Shown piece by piece: positions 21,634 to 33,834 of a DNA stretch of 64,000 bases (position 1 is the stretch's first letter; each line of letters starts with the position of its first letter). This DNA is from Microplitis mediator. Lineage: Eukaryota; Arthropoda; Insecta; Hymenoptera; Braconidae. The DNA lies in assembly GCF_029852145.1 (NCBI RefSeq), contig NC_079973.1:12296385-12360384 (forward strand), written 5' to 3'. A program made the translations under genes and the position numbers. The notes beneath the pieces are model-generated. The model saw only the letters and a program-made list of their open reading frames with translations, was not told the DNA's origin and searched no databases.

Positions 21634-23390
21634 TAGTTTCTTTTTTTTTCAAAGAAAAAAAAATTAATCCTCACAGGAAAAAGTCTTAAATATATTTATG
21701 ATAATTTATTTTAATTGTGTTGAAAAATTAAATTCATAATGTCAAGCAAAATTTTACACATACATTCAACATATAAATCGTACGAGATTTTCTGTTCTTA
21801 AGTAAACAAAGATTAAAAAGTTTGAAATCTGCAAAAAAAAATTGTCTCCTGTTTTTATTTGAATAAAAGAGGCTAAAAAACCATTATTAATACAAAGATA
21901 AAGTAAAAGTGCTTACTTATTGTAAATCTTTTAACTTGTGAGACTCTGAAATAAATTTAACTAAGTCCCCACAAATCACTTGAATAATTTAAATTTTTAT
22001 TAAGTATGTTAACTTTATAAAAATTAAAATGTATTATAAAAATATAAGCGTATTTTCTAATTAACAATATGGTTTTAAGGAAGAAAACAATTAATACTTT
22101 TATTTAAATTAATTAAGGGCTCAAATATTAAGAAGGATCATATTATTAATTTTAATTATCTGATTTGTTGATTATACCCCTATATATTTTAATTAAAAAT
22201 AAAGCTCTACTCTATTTAATGAAAAGTAATTGTAAATGAAAATGCGAATGTTGATTTAAATATAACAGTATATTGTATAAAATCTTTTGTTTCACTCCAC
22301 ACATTTTATCAATTGTTGACTGGAATATTTTTTAATTATTGTTCTGCAGAAGTTCTATTGTTAAACATTCTTGTATAACTTATTTTCACATTAATTTCAT
22401 TATTATCTGATTGTACTCTCAATTTTTTTTTCCTGTCGTTTTTCTTATGTCACTCGAGCCGTTCAGTTCACACAAAGAAATCCAAATGAGAAGTATTCAA
22501 GATAAAATAAAATAAAACTTATTGAAATAAAGCAAAAAAAGATTTATTGGAAAGAAGATATTCCGTAGAAGTATACGAACATTTGAAATCACAAATTAAG
22601 CTAGACGATCAAATCAAAGAACTATTTTAAACTCGAATCAAGTACTCGAATAATTTGGAGAAAAAAAAATCATTTATTCTAGTGATTAAATCGGTTAATA
22701 ATACAAAGAGAATTTATGTATTTTAAACTGAAACATTCAGTAAAATATAAATATTAAACTGCTGTACATCTACTGCGCGAAAAATTCGGGATTATGAATA
22801 TCCCCTAGAGCTGAATGATTACAGACGATTGATTTTGTATACAGTAATTTTGTTAAATATTTTTTACGAGTAACAATACTCGAAATTTAATAACGGAAAT
22901 GAATATATCAGAGAAATACATTTTTAAATTTGAATTTTTTTTCTGTGGAACATAAAATGGGAGTGAATGAAAAATGAAGATATTTTTTTCCTCTGTCAAG
23001 GGTGAATAGCGCATACATGAAATAAGGAGCGAGAGAAGAAGGTGGTCAGTACGTATATACGGAATAGAGAGGGATAAATAAAATAAAGTCTAAAGTGTTG
23101 TTACCAGAGTTGAAAGTGCGAAATTTAGTTATAAATAGGTATGATTAATTTAATACAAAACATTAAATTGTAATGCAGAAATGGAAAATTTGATAATAGT
23201 AATATGCGGAATTGTAAAATTTATACGAAACAAAGTGTATAAGAAAAATGAAGTTTAAGTAAAAGGTATATGTGTGTGATTAAGACCAAAGGACTGCATA
23301 CGGAATATTGTGTGTGTATGTGTGTGTGCATATGTGAATTAAGTCCAGGTACTTATTTTAAACACAGCCAAGGGGAATCAATTGTGGTAA
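21634..23390. other. AT-rich DNA, nothing recognised
   Basis: About 1.7 kb of very AT-rich sequence with no array, tRNA or frame worth calling. Confidence 0.5.
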
Positions 23391-23530
23391 TCGGAAAAAA
23401 TAGATCCGGAAAAAATAGACCGGAAAAAATAGACTTGGAAAAAATAGATCCGGAAAAAATAGTTCCGGAAAAAATAGACCCGGAAAAAATAGCCCCGGAA
23501 AAAATAGACCCGGATAAAACAGGCTCGGAA
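23391..23530. repeat. Tandem CCGGAAAAAATAGAC units (about 15 bp)
   Basis: About nine near-perfect 15-bp units in direct orientation. Each contains one UAG in one frame, and the other frames give a Lys/Pro/Glu repeat that is not a gene. The inverse array lies at 25386-25472, on the far side of a retrotransposon. Confidence 0.75.
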
Positions 23531-23589
23531 TATCAATTTTTCAACTGTTTAACGATCTTGTTAATTTTTTCCGTGGAAAAAAGGTATTC

Positions 23590-23645
23590 CAAGGGGGTCC
23601 AGAGGCAAAGCCCTGGTGGGATCCAGGGGCGAAGCCCCCCAGATG
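23590..23645. repeat. GC-rich GGGGCGAAGCCCC palindromic words
   Basis: GAGGCAAAGCCCTGGTGGG is followed by AGGGGCGAAGCCCCCCAG, two related hairpins in an otherwise AT-rich region, adjacent to the tandem units. Confidence 0.5.
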
Positions 23646-23789
23646 AAGATAAAACTTTTTATTATTTTGTGAACGCAACAGCATGACCTACCCTATATTT
23701 TCCGGGGCCATTTTTTCCGATTACCTGATCTACCATTATCTAACTTTTTGAGGATGAATTTTTAATTAAAAAAAAAAAAAAAATCACGG

Positions 23790-25170
23790 ATCTATTATTA
23801 TTATTATTATTTCTTTTTTTTATGAAATACTCAGGGGGTTATCCCCGGTAGTCCGACTCTACCGAGGGCCTCACCTGAGCGCGAAATCGTTACTGCTGCG
23901 ATGCTTCATCAACAAGATGATCAGCATGCGCAGCAGGCCAAGTTTCGTTGCCTAAGTAGACGGAGGGATCCAAGAATTACAGCCTTTTGCATCCTCGATG
24001 CCAGAAGCTCAACTTGCGCTGAACAAGTTGGTATTCTAGCCAATGCAGATACTAAAGACTGTTTCATCCCTCCAAGGACGCCAACAATGAGGACGACAAG
24101 TTTGACACGGTAGCCGGGGTAAAGTTTGCCAATTTCGAACAGGAGATCCTGATATATCTCGTGTTTGTGCTCTTCTTTAACCGTGATGTTATACTCAGCA
24201 GGAGCTTAAAACTCAATGACATAAATGTCACGAGCGGTTTTATCGAAGAGCACAATATCAGGTTTATTATGGTCGATTTTCCGCGTTGTTGCGAATGGCA
24301 CGTTCCAATAAATGCGGCAACGGTCATTCTCAACAACTTGCGGAATATCTCCTGGCAGGTAAGGCAGCACTGGTGTTTTATCGATACCGTGCGTATGTCG
24401 AAGGTGGTAATAAAGTACTCGCAGAGCAGCATTGTGACGCTGGATGTATGCACTTCTTGCCAGCACAGGACATGCTGACAAGAGATGCATAAGCGTCTCA
24501 GGATGTTGCTTACACACCCTACACAAAGTGTCGGGTAGCTGCATCTGGAGTACTTTTGCACGGTATTCAAGGGTATTGATCACACCATCTTGGCAGGCAA
24601 AAATATATCCTTCGGTCTCGGACCTCAGGCCAGCTGACTTAAGGAAGGAAAACGTCAGCTGGGTGGACAAGCCATGATCACGCACGTGTTTAAAGAACAC
24701 GCTGTGCATGGACTTGTCCATGTGTGTACTGAGCAGTTTTTGCTGCTCAGCATTCCTGACGACACTCTTAAATTCCTCCTTAGGGAGTTCAATAAGAGGG
24801 TTTACTCTTCCGAGACCGAGGGATTTTGCCGCGTATCGTGCTGCCTTATATAAGAACGCTCCCTTCTGCTGATTCTCATGACTATGAACAATCTGCATAA
24901 GGAAGTCGTTCTCATCTGCAGTGAAATTGACAACTTCGTATGTTAGACCCAAAACCAAACGATCGTGTAGACACTCCAAGCTCTGTAGACCTCTCCCTCC
25001 GATGTGCCGGGAAAGGTATAATCTGGTGACTGAGGACTTAGGGTGCATGCTCCGATTGATGTTCATGACTTTGCGTGTCTTGATATCGAGATCTCTAAGC
25101 TCTTTTCGGGTCCATTTAAGGACACCGAAAGAGTGTCTTATTATTATTATTATTATTATTATTATTGTTA
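23790..25170 (-). mobile_element. 5'-truncated non-LTR retrotransposon (restriction-like-endonuclease type)
   Basis: The insertion reads on the minus strand from an (ATT)n tract at 25137-25178 to another at 23790-23812, the simple-repeat tail expected at the 3' end. It carries only the end of the polyprotein (see 23921-25140). The 5' truncation is typical of target-primed reverse transcription. It lies between the inverted 15-bp arrays at 23391 and 25386. Confidence 0.6.
23921..25140 (-). pseudogene. C-terminal part of a non-LTR polyprotein (end of RT, zinc knuckle, endonuclease-like domain)
   Basis: The open frame 24206-25066 extends upstream to about 25139 without a needed ATG (KWTRKELRDLDIKTRKVMN). 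Domains in order: the RT thumb-like segment with HPKSSVTRLYL and GGRGL; then a CCHC knuckle, CRVC followed by HPETLMHLLSAC; then KPDIVLFD and IYVIEF, matching the PD...(D/E)xK-like restriction endonuclease at the end of R2/NeSL/CRE-type elements. A TAA at 24206-24208 breaks the frame right after VIEF. The same frame then stays open for 94 codons to TGA 23921, so the stop is a lesion. Not functional. Confidence 0.6.
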
Positions 25171-25385
25171 TTATTATTAAGTTGAAACTGTGTGATTAAA
25201 AATTAATTTTTCATATTCATAATTAGTTGAGTTATAAAGATTAATATTTATAAATCTTACAAATATAAAAATGTTTGTTATTAAATTAATAAAAATGTTA
25301 ATTAATTTCTAACGATATTGGTGAATGAACAATTGTTTCTTTTTTTGTTGTTGTTGTTGTATGTGGTTGTCTTTATTACTTTGAT

Positions 25386-25472
25386 TTTTTTTGGGGCTAT
25401 TTTTTCCGGGTCTATTTCTTCCGGATCTATTTTTACCAAGTCTATTTTTTCCGGGTCTATTTTTTCCGGGAT
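25386..25472. repeat. Inverse array of the 15-bp GTCTATTTTTTCCGG units
   Basis: About six units of GTCTATTTTTTCCGG on the plus strand, the inverse complement of the array at 23391-23530. Together the two arrays bracket the retrotransposon and may be the ends of one element. Confidence 0.7.
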
Positions 25473-25534
25473 CCTTCAATTGTAGTTGTGGAAAACAATA
25501 GTCCAGGGGACACATGTAGAAAAGAAGTCATTTA

Positions 25535-26113
25535 CAGTCGAAGCTCTCTAAAGTTGCCCTCCCTAAAGTTTCTAGCTCCTTACAGTTGACAGGATGTGCT
25601 CTCTAAAGCTGCTCGGATTTTCTCCCACTCTTTTTTTTACTAAACGAATCAGAATTCAAGATTCTAGCGCGCGATTTAAACTTCTATAATTGATTGAATA
25701 CATATTCTGTTATGCGAGATAGTTAACCTAGAAATACAATTTTTTTTTATCATTAATAAAACTATCTGAGCAACTTATAATTAATGAACAAAATTATTTT
25801 CGAGATGTAATAAATTTTATTACTTTATTTTTCGTCAGTGCAAATAACAATTCAGTCAATGTTTCAAATTAGTGATTATTTCATAAACTCTAAGTATTTT
25901 TCATTTTATTTCATTATTATTTATTTATTAATCTCGATTTGAGGTTAGCCTCAACGCATATGTATCACACTGTTTGTTTTCATTTTGTGACGCATCGAAA
26001 CGCGCATAGGAGAATCAATTATCCTAACGAGAATGCAGAGTGGGGAGAAGGGGAAAAAGCAACTTTAGAGAATGATCCTGTACGGAGAGAGCAACTTTAG
26101 AGAGCTTTGACTG
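25535..26113. mobile_element. MITE with pogo/Tigger-like ends
   Basis: CAGTCGAAGCTCTCTAAAGT at the left pairs with the right end ACTTTAGAGAGCTTTGACTG, and TA flanks both ends (25533-25534 and 26114-26115). CAGT-type ends with TA duplication fit the pogo branch of Tc1/mariner. Inner copies of CTCTCTAAAG recur near both ends. There is no transposase. Confidence 0.65.
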
Positions 26114-26145
26114 TAGTTGTTGTGTGATAAATAAAATTGACCTCT

Positions 26146-26292
26146 CGGGGAAAAAGGTTTAAATCTGACTATACATAATTATAACTGATAAGATCTGGCC
26201 AGATCTTTAAATTGTCTCTATCTGACGAGATCTGGACAGATATGATCAGATATAATGATATATGGTCAGATCTAAGCCCTTTTTTCCCGGGG
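26146..26292. repeat. Small inverted-repeat element with CAGATCTGG words
   Basis: CTCGGGGAAAAAGGTTTAAA at the left pairs with the right end TAAGCCCTTTTTTCCCGGG. GATCTGGCCAGATC, GAGATCTGGACAGAT and CAGATATAATG words fill the middle. A related end occurs at 30142-30190. Confidence 0.5.
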
Positions 26293-26311
26293 GTTACTTA
26301 AAAGAATTATA

Positions 26312-27050
26312 GGGGAGGGTGGGGCAGAGCGGCCCTCCTAAGCCAATTATTACTTTTTGTGGCTTTCAACCGTGAGATCACTTTACTTTTGTCCTATTTC
26401 GAACAAATTTATGGACATTTTGCCGAAATTCTGAAAAAAAAAAAATTTTGTGGGGCAGAGCGGCCCCCCTCCCAAAAAAGATAAAAAAATTTTTTTTTCG
26501 TTTTTTTTTTTTTAAATTGTTTTCATCTTTAAGAATGTATTTTTTTCTCTTGACAACTATTTTTTATTTTATATTACTCGAAAAAAATTTTTGAAGGTGT
26601 AATAAATCGTTCACTCTCGATTACCTTAATTACTAATTGTTATTTAATAAAAAAAAATACAATTCTATAGTTTTACTTTATTTCAAAAATTTATCAACTA
26701 AAAAAAAAAATTTATTTTTATAAATTTTTAGTGACCAAATTTGCCTCTCACATAGAGAAACGGCCGATAAATATGAAAAAATAATTTTTTCGGAAGTTTC
26801 AGCTGGTCCATTTTGCCCTAGATGTTATACGTAGGGCTAGAAATGTGGAATTGTAATAATTTTATTTTAATTTGACGATAAAAATATAAAAAAATCACTT
26901 TTTCCAAATTTTGGGTTTGTTCATTTTGCCCCAAATGTCATGCGTAGGGGTAAAAATGAGCGAACATATCAGATTTATAGTAATTAGTCGAAAAAAAAAA
27001 AATTTTTTTTTATCAAAATTTCAGGGAGGCCGCTCTGCCCCACCCTCCCC
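26312..27050. mobile_element. TIR element, GGGG..CCCC class (GGGGCAGAGCGGCC ends)
   Basis: GGGGAGGGTGGGGCAGAGCG at the left pairs with the right end CGCTCTGCCCCACCCTCCCC. Both ends are flanked by TA (26310-26311 and 27051-27052). Inner words GGGGCAGAGCGGCCCC, CATTTTGCCC and GTGGCTTTCAACC occur. A near-identical left half begins at 63616, and a diverged relative spans 39584-40204. Confidence 0.7.
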
Positions 27051-27079
27051 TACATGATTATGATTAATGAAAAAATTTC

Positions 27080-27153
27080 GGTGACTAATGGGCTCGAACC
27101 TGCATCCTTTCCACTCAAAGTCTTTGATAATATCCACTGCGCTGACCCACGTA
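27080..27153 (-). tRNA. tRNA-like sequence with good A- and B-boxes
   Basis: On the minus strand GGTCAGCGCAGTGGATA matches the A-box (TRGCNNAGTGG) and CAGGTTCGAGCCC the B-box, about 40 nt apart. The acceptor stem is only partly complementary and the anticodon arm is unclear. It is probably a tRNA pseudogene or SINE head. Confidence 0.4.
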
Positions 27154-27165
27154 TGCAACCGCGTG

Positions 27166-27555
27166 AGTGTAAATAACCAGATATAAACATTTTTCAATAA
27201 AAATACAATGCATACATGATTATATCTGAGCAGATATAATAAGATCTCATTATGTTAATTGTTGTATTTCGTTCAAATGTAACTATTGATAAGTGAGATT
27301 TGTATGCAGTATTAATAGGTTTGGTGGCGTTGTACCCTCTAAACTAACATATTGCCTTATATGTGCGTTACAACTAACAAATTGTTTTTATGCCAGTTGA
27401 AATAGTAAACAAAAAAAAAAAAAAAAATAAAATAAAGTGTTATGGAAAAATTATTAAAAAAAAATGGAACTTGCTAAATTCCACCTAACCTTTATTATTT
27501 GTATTAACCAAAAAACTGCTTGCATATCACGATAGTATGTAATATGTGTGGAAAC
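27166..27555. other. AT-rich DNA with scattered AGATATAA words
   Basis: Positions 27170-27262 carry degenerate CAGATATAA words like those at 26146-26292. An A-run lies at 27410-27427. Nothing else is recognised. Confidence 0.35.
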
Positions 27556-27559
27556 GTAA

Positions 27560-27740
27560 ACTATAAATCAGTTCGTATTTATTAATATTTTATAAACCGC
27601 TGATCAATAATTGATAAACTGTTTATTAATATTTAATAAGCTGTGCATTAATATTTGATAATGACCGACTTGAGAAAATCTAAGTAAGCTGTTTATCAAA
27701 TATTGATAAATTTTATTAATATTTGATAGATTCTTTTCTC
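27560..27740. repeat. Iterated ATTGATAAAC/TTATTAATATT words
   Basis: TTTATTAATATTT, AATTGATAAACTG, AAGCTGTGCATTAATA and TATTGATAAATTT recur in both orientations. It is a motif-iterated block of the common type, but with no clear ends. Confidence 0.4.
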
Positions 27741-28675
27741 AGTGTATATTTTGAACTATACATCTATATTTTAGAAAAAGTGGAGACGTTGTTGGGTGTT
27801 ACGTCCAAATGACATAACATATATCGCAGTCCCTTGTTTTGAGTCAGGACACTTAAGTCCTTTACTCGGGAACCACGTTATTTGGTGCCAAGCATGAATA
27901 ATATGAATAATAGGAGAAGTGTATGTGCGTTCTTGGAGTTAACAATAAAAATGTCAGTACTTACAGATGCGGTTTGTTTATTGAAGACAGTTATTCAGAA
28001 TGTACACAAGTCGATGATGATTACAATAATCAGTGGTTACTGGACAAGACACTCGGACACCTCCCGAATTTGACTGCTTCTAATTGGCGGCAAGTAGTTG
28101 GAGGTGAATTACGTTTTGCCGGTGCTTCCGGTTTACTTCGACAATTTCACTGGTCACTATCACTTGAACTAATTGATGATTTCCGTTAAGTTAGGATCAG
28201 ATATCGAGATTAGACTTAAGTAAATTAATGAGATTCACGCTAATCAGCATTTATTCGTAAATTCAGAACCGCACTAATTACCGAGAAAAGTTATAAGAAT
28301 TTATTAACTATTTGTTGCAAAAACAGAATAAATCGATTAAATCGAATTCTTAATGAATTATTGGAAGAGGTTTGATAGCAATTTAGAAGTTAAAAAGTAT
28401 ATTCAAAAATTAAATATGGCAGAGCGAGCGAGCGAACAAACGAACGAGCGAACGTTTCGTAACAACCGATGGGTCTTTTTATACTCTCGAAACTGAATAC
28501 TGGCGAGGGAGAATTTTTGACTGTCGGGGTACTAGAGGATTATTTTTCTGAATTGCGTAGGGGGCGTGAAGTTCCATTTTTGAGGGAACCAATATGCCTT
28601 GACTTAGTTACAGGTGGGTGGCAAATCTAGCACCTTGATAAGGGAGATAGACACTTAGTTCTCTTCACAGAAAAA

Positions 28676-28889
28676 AAAAAAATTCTCGACTGAAGGTAAA
28701 TATTCTTGATTCAAGAAAATTTTTTTGGAGACCTAAATTTTCTCAGATAAAGTAGAAATCTTCTCCGACTAAGACGAATTTTTTTTAACCAAGACAAATT
28801 CTCTTGGCTCAAGAAAATCTTGACTTGGTTCCCGAAAACGTTTGTCTTCAACAATATTTTCTTGACTCAAGATAACTTTTTTTTCTGTG
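28676..28889. mobile_element. TIR element, CACAG class, with CTTGATTCAAGAAAA words
   Basis: CACAGAAAAA at the left pairs with the right end TTTTTTTTCTGTG. TT flanks both ends (28674-28675 and 28890-28891). The interior is built from TTCTTGATTCAAGAAAA, CTTGGCTCAAGAAAATC and TTCTTGACTCAAGATAA. The same family, inverted, sits in the spacer of the large palindrome (54592-54779). Confidence 0.7.
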
Positions 28890-30192
28890 TTGAAATTGAG
28901 GAAGATACAAATTGTAATAAAGAGGGAAGTAGGTGGGCCCTAGATGTGTAGTTACTAGAAATTTGAAAGAGGCGGGATAAGACATTACGAGGTAGGGTAA
29001 TGAGGAAGTGGAGGAAGTAATAGGTGAGATTTTCTTTATCCTAGGCAGAATAGGGGAACGTATAAGTTAGTTTCATAGAATAAGATAGGTAGCTAGGCCA
29101 GGCAAGTAGGGGGCCATTGATAAGCTCCTTGTTGAATTCTTATCTTGTGAACACAAAGACTCGCGACTGCCAGAGCTAGTAACAATGACTACTCTGGACA
29201 TCATAATTTACAAGAGATTCTTTATTATCATCTTGGTTTTATATTCGTGTTTACACAGCTGATTCTTGTTGGTAACGTATTTCGTTTAATTCGGGGAATC
29301 GGTACCGCGGTAATATTAAGATTTATACATCTTGCCATTGAAACGCGGAGCAGCCGTTATCTTTAACTAGAACAAAGCAAGGTGGATAGAAAGGAATAGT
29401 ATGTACTACACTGCAAATCCAAGTGTTTAACTTAGTGTGTTAAAATAAAACACGTTAGTGTTTTCTGCAACTTAAGCGCTTAGAAGTAAAACGGTATAAA
29501 CGTTTAAACAATCGCATAAATCATTACAAGTGTTTTAAAGGTTCGTGTAACACACTTAAGTGTTTAATCCGAAAACGTTTTATCCGTTTAAAGAAAAAAA
29601 CACTTCTATGTGTTTTATTATAAAGCGCTTACTGTTACATTAAATGTTTAAAAAAACATCGAGTGTTTTAAATTAAAACAGATATTCCGGAATTAAACAC
29701 TTTTTCAGAAAAAACGTTTAATCTAAAAAACATGTATATTATAAAACGCTTAAATTTCTTAAACAGTTTAAAAAAATTCTATCAATTTTGTCAATCGACA
29801 AATGATACAAATACCAATTTCAAAATATAAAAGTGTAATAATTTTCAAATATATTTATGCATTACGATATAGATGTATCAAAACGTATTTTTTTGTATTA
29901 AAAATAAAATTTTACAATTGATTGAACTCGGTTCATATCATCCAATGAATTCTAAACGATCATAATTTATTATTGAAATAAATGGTAGATTTTTAATTTT
30001 AAACGACGATAGAGATATTCTTGAACTAATACATTTTTTATATCTTTAAAGTTAAGTTTCTGTGTATCAGCGTATTTTCTCTGATGAGATTCTTTCTGTA
30101 ATTAATAAGAAATAGTATTTTAAAATAAGCATATGATGAATCGAAAAAAATAGCCCGGGAAAAAATGCTTAGATATGATCATATCTGTCCAT

Positions 30193-30600
30193 TAGGGTGG
30201 GCCAAAAAAAGTGACTATTTTTTTCTTTAGTTACAGTAAAAATATTGTTTGAGATGATGAAAAAAAATTCTATTAAAATTTGAGCTTTTAATATTAATAT
30301 TAAGAGGTGCCTATTTACAATTCTCCATTTCCCATTTAAATAACATGGGAAAAAATTTTTTTATTTTTTTATTTTTCTAGCTCGGCATTCGCCGAGAATT
30401 TAACGCTCTACAAAAAAGGTCTCTTATCGTTTTTTGATAAATCCATACATTCGAAAATTATCGGAGCTGGAAGTCAAATCTATAATAAATTTTCAGATCT
30501 TTTTACTTTTCCAGCAAAACTATCAGACTTATCAAAAAATGTTATAGGATCTTTTTTATGGACAATTTTATTTCCTACAAATTAGTTTAAATAAAGTTCA
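30193..30600. repeat. Fragment of the GGGTGGGCCAAAAA family
   Basis: AGGGTGGGCCAAAAAAAGTG, then AGCTCGGCATTCGCCGAG (hairpin) and GGTCTCTTATCGTTTTTTGA. The last part recurs at 44500-44530 (GGTCTCTTATGATGTTTTGA), and the start resembles 15708. It is a dispersed repeat of unknown class. Confidence 0.45.
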
Positions 30601-30832
30601 TTTGAATTCCGAGTGTTTTCTAGTTATTTTCATTTTAATCTTAGGCCATACATTACTAAATGTACTATCATATATGTTAATGTATAATCCGCATCTTTAC
30701 GATGCGCGCGCACAGGGTTTACACGAAAACTAAATGTTGAAGTTGCTACATACACAACACGTGTTTTAAAAGTGCGAATTGTATAGGTGCTTAATAATTT
30801 TATTCAGTATACTGAATCACTATAGTGATTTA

Positions 30833-30989
30833 AATCCCTGATTAAAAAAAATGATTAAAAATGATTTCACACGTTAAATGTCCATAAGAGACAGGATTAG
30901 AAATGATTTAAAGGATTAAAAAGTATTTAAAATGATTAAAAAACAAATCATTTTAAATACTTTTTAATCATTTTTTTTAATCAGGGATT
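30833..30989. repeat. Palindromic AAAATGATTAAAAA element
   Basis: AATCCCTGATTAAAAAAAAT at the left pairs with ATTTTTTTTAATCAGGGATT at the right. AAAATGATTAAAAA words fill the interior. This gives a fold-back element of about 157 bp. Confidence 0.55.
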
Positions 30990-32783
30990 GAACATTTTGA
31001 TAAATATTATTTACTACTTATTTGTAAATATTAGTGAAGAAAATTGTGCTTATATACTTTTTCAAGTGTTCCAATATAATTAAGGTTAACTATCCGTATG
31101 TATTATTTATTGATATAAATTATTATATTATTATTTAATCTAATTTCTACTAAATATTATTAAATTATTAATTTAAAATATTTATTATTGATTATTCAAT
31201 ATTTAAAAAATAAATATAAAAACTATAAAAATATATTCAAATATACGTAAGATATAACCTGTAAAAAACGTAACGTTGTACAATTAAGAAAAAATAAATA
31301 AATAAATAAATATTTAAAAAATAAATCAATAAATTTAACACAAAATTTGTGATAAAAATTACAATCGAATATTAAATTAAAATAATAAATATGAAAATTA
31401 ATAATCTAATAATATTTTGTATAAAGTACATATATAATATATATTGATTATTCTCTAAATTTAATATTTTTTATAAATAATTAAATATTAAATAATAATG
31501 AAAATTAAATATTTAATTAAATTATTAATTTTTAATATTAATTTCTCTACAATAAAATTTGCTCATCAACCTAAGATTCTGTTATTGTAGATTTTATGAC
31601 TATGAATGGTACTATTCAATTTCTATTCCAGTTCTTAAGATGGATAAAACAAATGCGGAAATTTGTAAGGACTGTCACAATTGGAAGATGCTATGGCAGT
31701 AATATGGACATAATTTAAAAATGACATTCGAACAATATTATAAAATTTATGTTACACTTAATGGAAGAAAATTAATATTTATTTATTTAATTTTTCGAAT
31801 TTTAAATAATTTTTATTAAATGTGTTGACGATCTTTTTCTAGTTCTTTTATTATTTTATTGTAATTAATTATTTGTATTATACTGTATATTTTCAGATTC
31901 TGAATGATTTTCATAACTCAATAAATAACCAGTTATTTTAAAGTTGCTTTTATGGTTTCTAATTTTTTTCAAGTGTAAACACTTTTTAGAGCTTTTTTTT
32001 GGACAAAAATACAAATATATTTTTAATTTATACTAAATTCCATTTCTACTTTTATGCTGAATGTGTGATGCAATAATTATCTGAATCTATTGATAATAAG
32101 AATATTATTCCAGGATATGACAACAATCAATAACGACTTTTATTCAAAGGCAACTATTATTTTTAATATTATAAATATTATTATAAAAATTTCATTGATT
32201 GTACTTCAATGGAAAAATTATTATTTTTAATTTAAAAATATTTATATTATTAATTAATGACACTAAACATTTAAAGTGTGTATTGATGCCTAAACACTTT
32301 AAGTGCCTTATTATCTAAAACACTTTATGTGTGTTGAAATTAAACGTTTAAAGTGTTTACTACACTTTAAACACTAAAAAGTGTTTAGTAATTGACTACA
32401 AGTATTTAAACGCTTAAAATGTTTTAAAACAAAACACTTGGATTTGCAGTGTAGGTTTAAACTTTTTTAAAGAACGGATGTGAGTCAGCCTCGATAAATA
32501 TGGGGTAGTCAGGTGATGACTCGCTGTGGGTAAAAGAACGCAGCTGAGGAATTTGTCCTCGATAATAATTTTTATTTTATATTTAAATTTCGGAAACTAC
32601 CGACGATCGCCTCGTACATTTATGCCTGTTTAGCCGAATTGAATAATCTTCCATTGTGAGCATTTGCGAGATAAGACGAAAAAACCGAGTTTACTGACAA
32701 TGAAATGCTCGCAAACAGCACTATTTTTATTCGTTATGATAGCCATTACAAAATTTCCTGAGCACCTTAGAACGTAACATGGG

Positions 32784-33834
32784 CCTCGCACTATTGAATA
32801 ATACATTATTAATGATAATACATGGGGATAATACAGCTTTAATAAACTAAGTTAGTTTAAGCAGTCTAAACTAAACCTCTGAAGATTGAAGACACATCCT
32901 AGAGCGCGCAGTTTTAAAAAGCCGGAACAAGTTTCAATTGGTTCAATAAATTGATATGTTTTCATTTACAATTACCATGGTATGCATACCTAAATTTTCA
33001 ACACGTCACTATCGTTGCTTAAATACTACCGGTTTGGGGGTAAATTTAACCGTTTTTCTTAATTGGGTAGATAAAAAACATGAATAGTTAGAATAAAAGT
33101 TAACTGAGTCTCATATCATTATGATTTAATTCATTTTCATAAAAGTAATAAATTAGTGCGCCAGGAAAATCCTGTAGATCATGTGTGATCGTATAAACGA
33201 TTATTATTTTGTTAAACAAAAAATAGATAATGAAATCATCAAAAAATTTTTAATGCCGTCATCCATAGAATATATGATCTTTCAATGGATTGCTTTTATG
33301 ATGCAGCAGATAATAAATTTATACTTCATGGAAAATATCCAGTTGAAGTGATACCAAGTCATAAATTATAATACGTAAATATAGCAAACAAGAATTTATA
33401 TTAAACTATATGTTAAAAATTAACTTACGTAATATTTACGATAATTAAAGTTTAAATAATATATCAACATGTTTTACGTGTAACCACAAATTTTGTTTCA
33501 AGAGTACGTGTTAGAAAAAAAAATTTTTTTATGTTTATCGTTTTATCAGTAAATTACAATTTTATAGTTCTATTATAGGCTTCAGCTACTATTTCTTGGA
33601 TGATTTAATAGCAGGTGTAAAGAAGCTCTTAGAAACGTGTGGTAGAGCCAGAATACCTTGGAAATCGATCAGTTGTCATTAAATTATTCTCCAGCGTAGA
33701 CATTCAAGTAATTTCACTCAAATTTTAGTTATTTAATACCTCAGTTTTTTCATAAATTAATTCATTGTTGAAATGTAAAAACTCCTTGTTGTCTCGTCAG
33801 TCAATTTTCCAAAATTAAAAAAAAATTGTATACC

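Larger units (their letters stand above)
29409..32450. mobile_element. Large TIR element, CACTG class, with AGTGTTTAAACACT words
   Basis: CACTGCAAATCCAAGTGTTT at the left pairs exactly with AAACACTTGGATTTGCAGTG at the right, and TA flanks both ends. Subterminal zones (29409-29790 and 32260-32450) are crowded with AAGTGTTTAA and TTAAACACTT words. The 2.5-kb centre is AT-rich with no transposase, and carries pieces of other families (30142-30190, 30193-30600, 30833-30989). It lies inside the solo LTR. Confidence 0.65.
27797..32779 (+). mobile_element. Probable solo LTR interrupted by later insertions
   Basis: It begins TGTTACGTCC and ends AGAACGTAACA, so the termini TGTTACG/CGTAACA are inverted repeats of the kind seen in Ty3/gypsy-like LTRs. 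The four bases before it (TGGG, 27793-27796) equal the four after it (32780-32783), as expected of a target duplication. Removing the nested elements at 28676-28889 and 29409-32450 leaves about 1.7 kb. A TATA-like TTTTTATACTC lies near 28475. No gag-pol is present. The small open frame at 27923-28189 has no recognisable domain. The strand is assigned from the TATA-like site and is uncertain. Confidence 0.5.

Noticed and set aside
23391..25472. CRISPR array
   Set aside because: The 15-bp units are directly adjacent without unique spacers and the genome is eukaryotic.
27923..28189. An 88-codon frame as a host exon
   Set aside because: It lies in a probable LTR, has no recognised domain and lacks convincing splice sites.
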